In this document: positions 30,527-34,301 of the stretch, piece by piece
How positions within the stretch are numbered: position 1 is the stretch's first letter
Layout of the letters: the number at the start of each line of letters is the position of its first letter
DNA from: Clostridia bacterium
GTDB lineage: Bacteria; Bacillota; Clostridia; Christensenellales; CAG-314
Length of the DNA stretch: 34,301 bases
Assembly: GCA_017409765.1 (NCBI GenBank)
Contig: JAFQSA010000039.1
Span: 1 to 34,301 of the forward strand
Reading direction: 5' to 3'
The notes under the pieces: generated by a model
The model's database searches: none
Seen by the model: only the letters and a program-made list of their open reading frames with translations
Told to the model about the DNA's origin: nothing
Translations under genes and position numbers: made by a program

Positions 30527-32911
30527 TTAGTCGATTGTGTACTTTCCAAACAAAGCTTTCCATGCTTTGCCGTGTTGCTTGTTTGCTGTGTGCAAAATGA
30601 ATTTGATAAACTTGGCGGGTATTCCCCCTACACTCATCATGGAGATAAGTGGTGTTTGCATCATACCTGTCAAAATCATTTGCGCAACGGGATCTTGCAA
30701 GGTTTTGGATGGCGCTTTGCTCTTTGCGACCATCTTGCCAATTTTTGCAATAGTTTTGACAATTCCCACGGTGGGCATATCTTCAAACGTGTTTAGCAAA
30801 GTGAACTCGCCACGCTTGGGGATTGTGTACTCTTGTTTTTGTTGACCTGCCAATGCGTAGAATTGACCTTCGTCAATGGTAAAGGCGCCTTGGGGCTTAG
30901 TGAAGTAGTCTGGGTACAATTGTTGGTCGTTTCCGGACAAATCCTTGCCGAAAGTTACTTCTACTTGCTCGGTAAGCAACGTATCGTTGACGTTTTGACA
31001 AATGGAAATGCCATAGGTACCATTTACTGCTACGAAGTCCGTTTGGTGATAGATGGCAAATGCGCGCTCATCCAAATGGAAAGAAACCGTTTTGCTTTCG
31101 TTTGGTTGCAAAAGGATTTTGTCAAATGCCTTTAGTTCGCGCTTGGCACGGATATATCCGCAGTTGCAATTGTCCACATATAGTTGCACTACTTCGCTTG
31201 CAGGCACACTACCCACGTTTGTTACATCCACAGTTACGTCAAATCCCTTTGGACAAGGTGTTACATTCAAGTTGGAGTAAGTAAACTTGGAGTAACTCAA
31301 GCCATAGCCAAATGGGAAGAGTGTTGAGATATCGAATGTGTTGTAGTAACGATAACCAACAAAGATACTTTCGCGATGCTCGTCTACAAAACGGTCATTG
31401 GCAAAGTAGTTGCAGCAAGGGGTGTCTTGCAGTTGCAATGGGTAACTTTCTGCCAGACGGCCACTTGGGCTAACCTTGCCGAAAAGTAGATCGTAGGCAC
31501 TTTCCATTACCGCTTCGCCACCCAAGTACATGTGGAGCAACGCTTGGGTTTTGTTGAGCCAAGGCATTGTGAATGGAGATCCACCAAAGGCAACAAATAC
31601 AATGTTTGGGTTTACCTCGTGTAGCTTGTCCAACAGTTGTTGTTGACAAGTGGGGATTTCCAATTTTGTTCTATCGTAGCCTTCCCCTTCGAAGTCGTCG
31701 GTAAGACCACCAAAGAACACCACAGTTTTGCAAACTTTTGCAAGATCTATTGCTTGATTTTCCAATTTGTCTACCGCTTTGTCGCCAAGTACGTTGTAGC
31801 CTTGGGCAAAGTGGTATTGAACGTTGTTTTCCTCCAACACTTGCAAAAAGGTTTTTGCTTGGGCGTTGATGTGGCTACTGCCTGCGCCTTGGAAACGTGG
31901 CGTTGTGGCAAGTCCGCCCACTACCAAGATTGATTCCTCTTGCGCAAGTGGCAAAATGTCGTTATCGTTTTTCAAAAGTACCGCACAGTCGTTTTCCACC
32001 TGACGGCAAACGTTGTGCGCGGAATCATAATCCATTGTGAGTTCGGGTTTTGGGACGTTGCACTTTTCCACAAGGTTTACAACCCTTTGACAAGCGCGGT
32101 CGAGCGCCTCCATAGAGAGTGTGCCATCGTTAACGTACTTGATGGTAAGTTGCTCGTGGTAGTTGCCACCATCTGGCATTTCCAAGTCCATGCCCGCATC
32201 TATCGCCTCGGCAACGTTGTAGGTTGCGCCCCAGTCGGACATAACCAATCCGTCAAAGCCCCATTCGGTGCGAAGAATGTCGGTAAGCAAGCGCTTGTTT
32301 TGTGCGCAACTAGTACCGTTGAGTTTGTTGTAAGCATTCATGATGCAGTATGGTTGAGCGCCCTTTACTGCTTGCTCGAAAGCATACAGGTAGATTTCGC
32401 GTAGAGCCCTTTCGTCCACAACTGCGTTTACTGTCATACGGCGAGTTTCTTGGCTGTTTACGGCAAAGTGCTTCAAGCAACTGCCAACTCCCATGCTTTG
32501 CATGGATTGTATGTAGTTGGTTACCATTTGACCAGCCAAAAGTGGATCTTCGGAAAAGTACTCGAAGTTACGTCCACAAAGTGGGCTACGCTTGATGTTG
32601 ACACCGGGGCCAAGCACCACCGATACACCTTGGGCTATTGCTTGCTTGGCAATTTCTTGACCAACAAGCCTTGCATTTTGCACATTCCAACTGGATGCAA
32701 CTGCGCACGCTGTTGGGAAACAGGTTGCTTTGGCGCTGTCGTTGATGTTTTCGATTTTTTCGTTTAGGTCATCTTGCTTGCGGAGTCCGTGAGGGCCGTC
32801 CGTCATCATGATGACAGGTAGTCCCAAGCCATCAGCGGTATGCCAACTGCCATTGCCGTGGACAAGTTTTGCCTTTTGTTCCACTGTTAAATTGTCGATG
32901 AATTTGCTCAT
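30527..32911 (-). CDS. Glycoside hydrolase family 3 beta-glucosidase
   Basis: A 794-residue retaining glycosidase, cytoplasmic (no signal peptide), releasing beta-linked glucose or related sugars. The TIM-barrel domain (about 1-290) has KHFAVNSQETRR (148-159) and the nucleophile Asp226 in GLVMSDWGAT. The alpha/beta sandwich (about 330-560) follows, then an Fn3-like domain (about 590-660). The last about 100 residues (from about 690, ending HGKAWKALFGKYTID) are an extra helical region with a hydrophobic glycine- and methionine-rich stretch. The ATG at 32911 has a GGTGGGTGA site; the 17-codon upstream extension crosses the promoter and is rejected. It heads the run with pgi and hisS. Confidence 0.92.
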   Translation of the reverse strand: MSKFIDNLTVEQKAKLVHGNGSWHTADGLGLPVIMMTDGPHGLRKQDDLNEKIENINDSAKATCFPTACAVASSWNVQNARLVGQEIAKQAIAQGVSVVLGPGVNIKRSPLCGRNFEYFSEDPLLAGQMVTNYIQSMQSMGVGSCLKHFAVNSQETRRMTVNAVVDERALREIYLYAFEQAVKGAQPYCIMNAYNKLNGTSCAQNKRLLTDILRTEWGFDGLVMSDWGATYNVAEAIDAGMDLEMPDGGNYHEQLTIKYVNDGTLSMEALDRACQRVVNLVEKCNVPKPELTMDYDSAHNVCRQVENDCAVLLKNDNDILPLAQEESILVVGGLATTPRFQGAGSSHINAQAKTFLQVLEENNVQYHFAQGYNVLGDKAVDKLENQAIDLAKVCKTVVFFGGLTDDFEGEGYDRTKLEIPTCQQQLLDKLHEVNPNIVFVAFGGSPFTMPWLNKTQALLHMYLGGEAVMESAYDLLFGKVSPSGRLAESYPLQLQDTPCCNYFANDRFVDEHRESIFVGYRYYNTFDISTLFPFGYGLSYSKFTYSNLNVTPCPKGFDVTVDVTNVGSVPASEVVQLYVDNCNCGYIRAKRELKAFDKILLQPNESKTVSFHLDERAFAIYHQTDFVAVNGTYGISICQNVNDTLLTEQVEVTFGKDLSGNDQQLYPDYFTKPQGAFTIDEGQFYALAGQQKQEYTIPKRGEFTLLNTFEDMPTVGIVKTIAKIGKMVAKSKAPSKTLQDPVAQMILTGMMQTPLISMMSVGGIPAKFIKFILHTANKQHGKAWKALFGKYTID

Positions 32912-32933
32912 AGATATAGTCACCCACCTTATC

Positions 32934-32962
32934 ACTATAATTCTACCACATATTGCCGTCAA
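32934..32962 (-). promoter_or_regulatory. Promoter of the GH3-pgi-hisS run
   Basis: TTGACG (32957-32962) and TATAGT (32934-32939) on the minus strand have a 17-nt spacer. The start would fall near 32927, inside the AAGGTGGGTGA stretch, leaving a very short leader that keeps GGTGA. Confidence 0.7.
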
Positions 32963-33022
32963 TGTGTACCATTATTGCGCAAAAAAACATAAATATTTTT
33001 ATAAAATTTATTTATATATATC

Positions 33023-33051
33023 TTGAAATTTGTTGGAATAGGTATTATAAT
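33023..33051 (+). promoter_or_regulatory. Promoter of the GH13 gene
   Basis: TTGAAA (33023-33028) and a perfect TATAAT (33046-33051) have a 17-nt spacer. It points away from the GH3 promoter; the two -35 boxes are about 60 nt apart with AT-rich DNA between, which a shared regulator could occupy. No convincing catabolite-control cre site was found. Confidence 0.75.
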
Positions 33052-33057
33052 ATAAGG

Positions 33058-33293
33058 CGTTGAAAATTTTTGCTTAAACGTGTGCTCACAGACTGGTTGA
33101 TTGGCGACTTGGCCATAGCAATAACGGCACAAAAGGACTGTGTTTTTACAACAACCATTATCGTTTGTTTTGCATTGATAACGCGCAAGAAATTTTGTAG
33201 CGATTGACAGCAAAAGCATCAAAGTGTGGCACCACTTTACTAAAAGCAACAAAAGCCCTTTGCGGTAAGCAAAAGGCAAGAAGGAGTGTTTCT
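33058..33293 (+). promoter_or_regulatory. Long 5' leader of the GH13 gene
   Basis: About 235 nt separate the predicted start of transcription from the ATG. Stems visible include AAAGTG/CACTTT near 33215-33235 and GCCCTTTGC/GCAAAAGGC (33255-33277, one mismatch), the latter ending a few bases before AAGGAG. I recognise no known riboswitch class. A 45-codon frame from TTG at 33070 is not protein-like enough to call. Confidence 0.35.
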
Positions 33294-34301
33294 ATGAAAA
33301 ATCAATGGTACAAAGAGGCGGTTTTTTACCAAATTTATCCACGCAGTTTCAAGGACTCAAACAGCGATGGTATTGGCGACATCAAGGGTATTATTTCCAA
33401 GATTGACTACCTTGTTGACTTGGGAATTGATGCAATTTGGTTTTCGCCACTATATGCAAGCCCAAATGCTGACTACGGCTACGATATCTCCGACTACAAG
33501 GCAATCAACCCCGAGTACGGTACCATGGAAGACTTTGACGAAATGCTCGATTTGTTGCACAAAAACAACATCAAAGTTATCATGGACTTGGTAATCAACC
33601 ACACAAGCGACCAACACGAGTGGTTCCAAAAATCTCGCGACGTGACTAGCAAGTACCACGACTACTACTACTGGCGCGAGGGCAAGGGCAAATGGGGCAA
33701 AAAGCCACCCAACAACTGGACAAGCTTTTTTGCCGGTAGCGCTTGGCAATACGACGAAAAGGTGGGCAAGTGGTATCTCCACTTGTTTGACAAAAACCAA
33801 CCGGATTTGAACTACTTCAACCCCAACGTGATGAAGGAAATTCAACAAATTTTGCGTTTTTGGCTAGACAAGGGGGTTGACGGATTTAGATGTGACGTTA
33901 TCACACTACTCTCCAAGACGTTTGGTTTGCCAAACGGTGCGCCAAGCCCTGCACTTTGCGGACGTGAACACTACATCGATGGTCCACGCATGGAAGAGTT
34001 GCTTGGTCAACTGCAAGAAGTTTTGCGTGAGTACGATGCCTTTACCGTTGGCGAAAGCGTGCTTATCAACGTGCCAAAGGCGCTCAGATACACCACCGAA
34101 GGTAACGAATACCTTACAACAGTTTTTGCATTTGACTCGGTAAATGCCGACAACTACTTTGGCTTGAAACAACTTGTGCGCCCATTTAGTTTGAGAAAAC
34201 TAAAAAAGAGCATGCGCACCTGGCAACACGGACTTTACGGCAAGAGTTGGAACACCTTGTTTTGGGAAAACCACGACCAAGCGCGCATTGTTGGTAGATA
34301 C
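33294..34301 (+). CDS. GH13 alpha-glucosidase / oligo-1,6-glucosidase, C-terminus cut by window edge
   Basis: The first 336 residues of an alpha-amylase-family enzyme. EAVFYQIYPRSFKDSNSDG at 8-26 includes the calcium-binding loop of the oligo-1,6-glucosidase subfamily. DLVINHTSDQHEWF (98-111) is conserved region I. The nucleophile is Asp201 in GVDGFRCDVI, the acid/base Glu254 in TVGES, and the transition-state stabiliser Asp328 in FWENHDQAR. There is no signal peptide, so it acts on imported isomalto- or malto-oligosaccharides. Val at 202 after the nucleophile, as in DVI, favours alpha-1,6 over alpha-1,4 activity by family experience. AAGGAG (33281-33286) fixes the start. It may begin a sugar-utilisation operon beyond the window. 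Confidence 0.93.
   Translation, partial: MKNQWYKEAVFYQIYPRSFKDSNSDGIGDIKGIISKIDYLVDLGIDAIWFSPLYASPNADYGYDISDYKAINPEYGTMEDFDEMLDLLHKNNIKVIMDLVINHTSDQHEWFQKSRDVTSKYHDYYYWREGKGKWGKKPPNNWTSFFAGSAWQYDEKVGKWYLHLFDKNQPDLNYFNPNVMKEIQQILRFWLDKGVDGFRCDVITLLSKTFGLPNGAPSPALCGREHYIDGPRMEELLGQLQEVLREYDAFTVGESVLINVPKALRYTTEGNEYLTTVFAFDSVNADNYFGLKQLVRPFSLRKLKKSMRTWQHGLYGKSWNTLFWENHDQARIVGRY

Noticed and set aside
33058..33110. Catabolite repression (cre) site near the GH13 promoter
   Set aside because: The best CG-centred match keeps only about half of the consensus positions.
33070..33207. Possible 45-codon leader peptide (TTG start) in the GH13 leader
   Set aside because: No convincing ribosome binding site; an open frame of this length is expected by chance.
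32959..33279. 106-codon minus-strand frame in the GH3-GH13 gap
   Set aside because: It crosses both divergent promoters, has no ribosome binding site and is not protein-like.

Overview
This window reads as chromosome from a Gram-positive-type bacterium, most likely an uncultured clostridial member of the Bacillota. The signs are strong AGGAGG-type ribosome binding sites, TTGACA/TATAAT promoters with 17-bp spacing, an FMN riboswitch feeding an ECF riboflavin S component, the tsaE-tsaB-rimI cluster, a parE-parC pair, and clostridial-type MurG and PepF. TGA is used as a stop codon, so this is not a code-4 mollicute. The taxonomic call is inference; I see no rRNA, tRNA, CRISPR array, insertion sequence or prophage. 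Most genes lie on the minus strand, as expected for one replichore arm.

Layout. 1-4660: topoisomerase IV (parC, cut by the window edge, and parE) behind a strong promoter and a leader with mutually exclusive hairpins. 4813-5835: a monoacylglycerol-lipase-like hydrolase. 5948-7026: solitary murG with an inverted repeat touching its start codon. 7029-9291: a WYL-type regulator with a Nudix hydrolase and a GNAT acetyltransferase behind it, and a divergent 55-residue gene with its own terminator. 9438-12688: a cell-wall operon of an alpha/beta hydrolase, a MurF-like ligase with a membrane-embedded N-terminus, and a divergent D-Ala-D-Ala ligase. 12765-14337: tsaE-tsaB-rimI from a promoter that predicts a leaderless mRNA. 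14345-15378: ribU under an FMN riboswitch. 15396-17589: a membrane-anchored phosphoesterase and deoC, with a long inverted repeat and a deoC operator candidate. 17764-19910: a small membrane protein, a secreted protein and a BspA-like repeat lipoprotein.

18654-32962 is a co-directional run on the minus strand: a GH3 beta-glucosidase, pgi, hisS, a cation P-type ATPase, an ABC-F ATPase, a short-chain dehydrogenase, a membrane-anchored hydrolase, a PepF oligopeptidase and the BspA-like lipoprotein. Internal hairpins and one weak internal promoter probably split it. Divergent from it, a GH13 alpha-glucosidase starts at 33294 behind a roughly 235-nt leader and runs off the end. GH13 and GH3 release glucose from alpha- and beta-linked oligosaccharides, and Pgi carries glucose-6-phosphate into glycolysis.

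Most of the window is ordinary housekeeping sequence. The observations most worth a second look are: the hydrolase/membrane-MurF/divergent-Ddl operon; a group of genes lacking Shine-Dalgarno sequences whose promoters abut the start codon (tsaE above all); hairpins repeatedly placed just upstream of ribosome binding sites; the WYL regulator with its operator-like palindromes and divergent small gene; and an 18-bp inverted repeat at 15396-15472. None is proven to be a new system.
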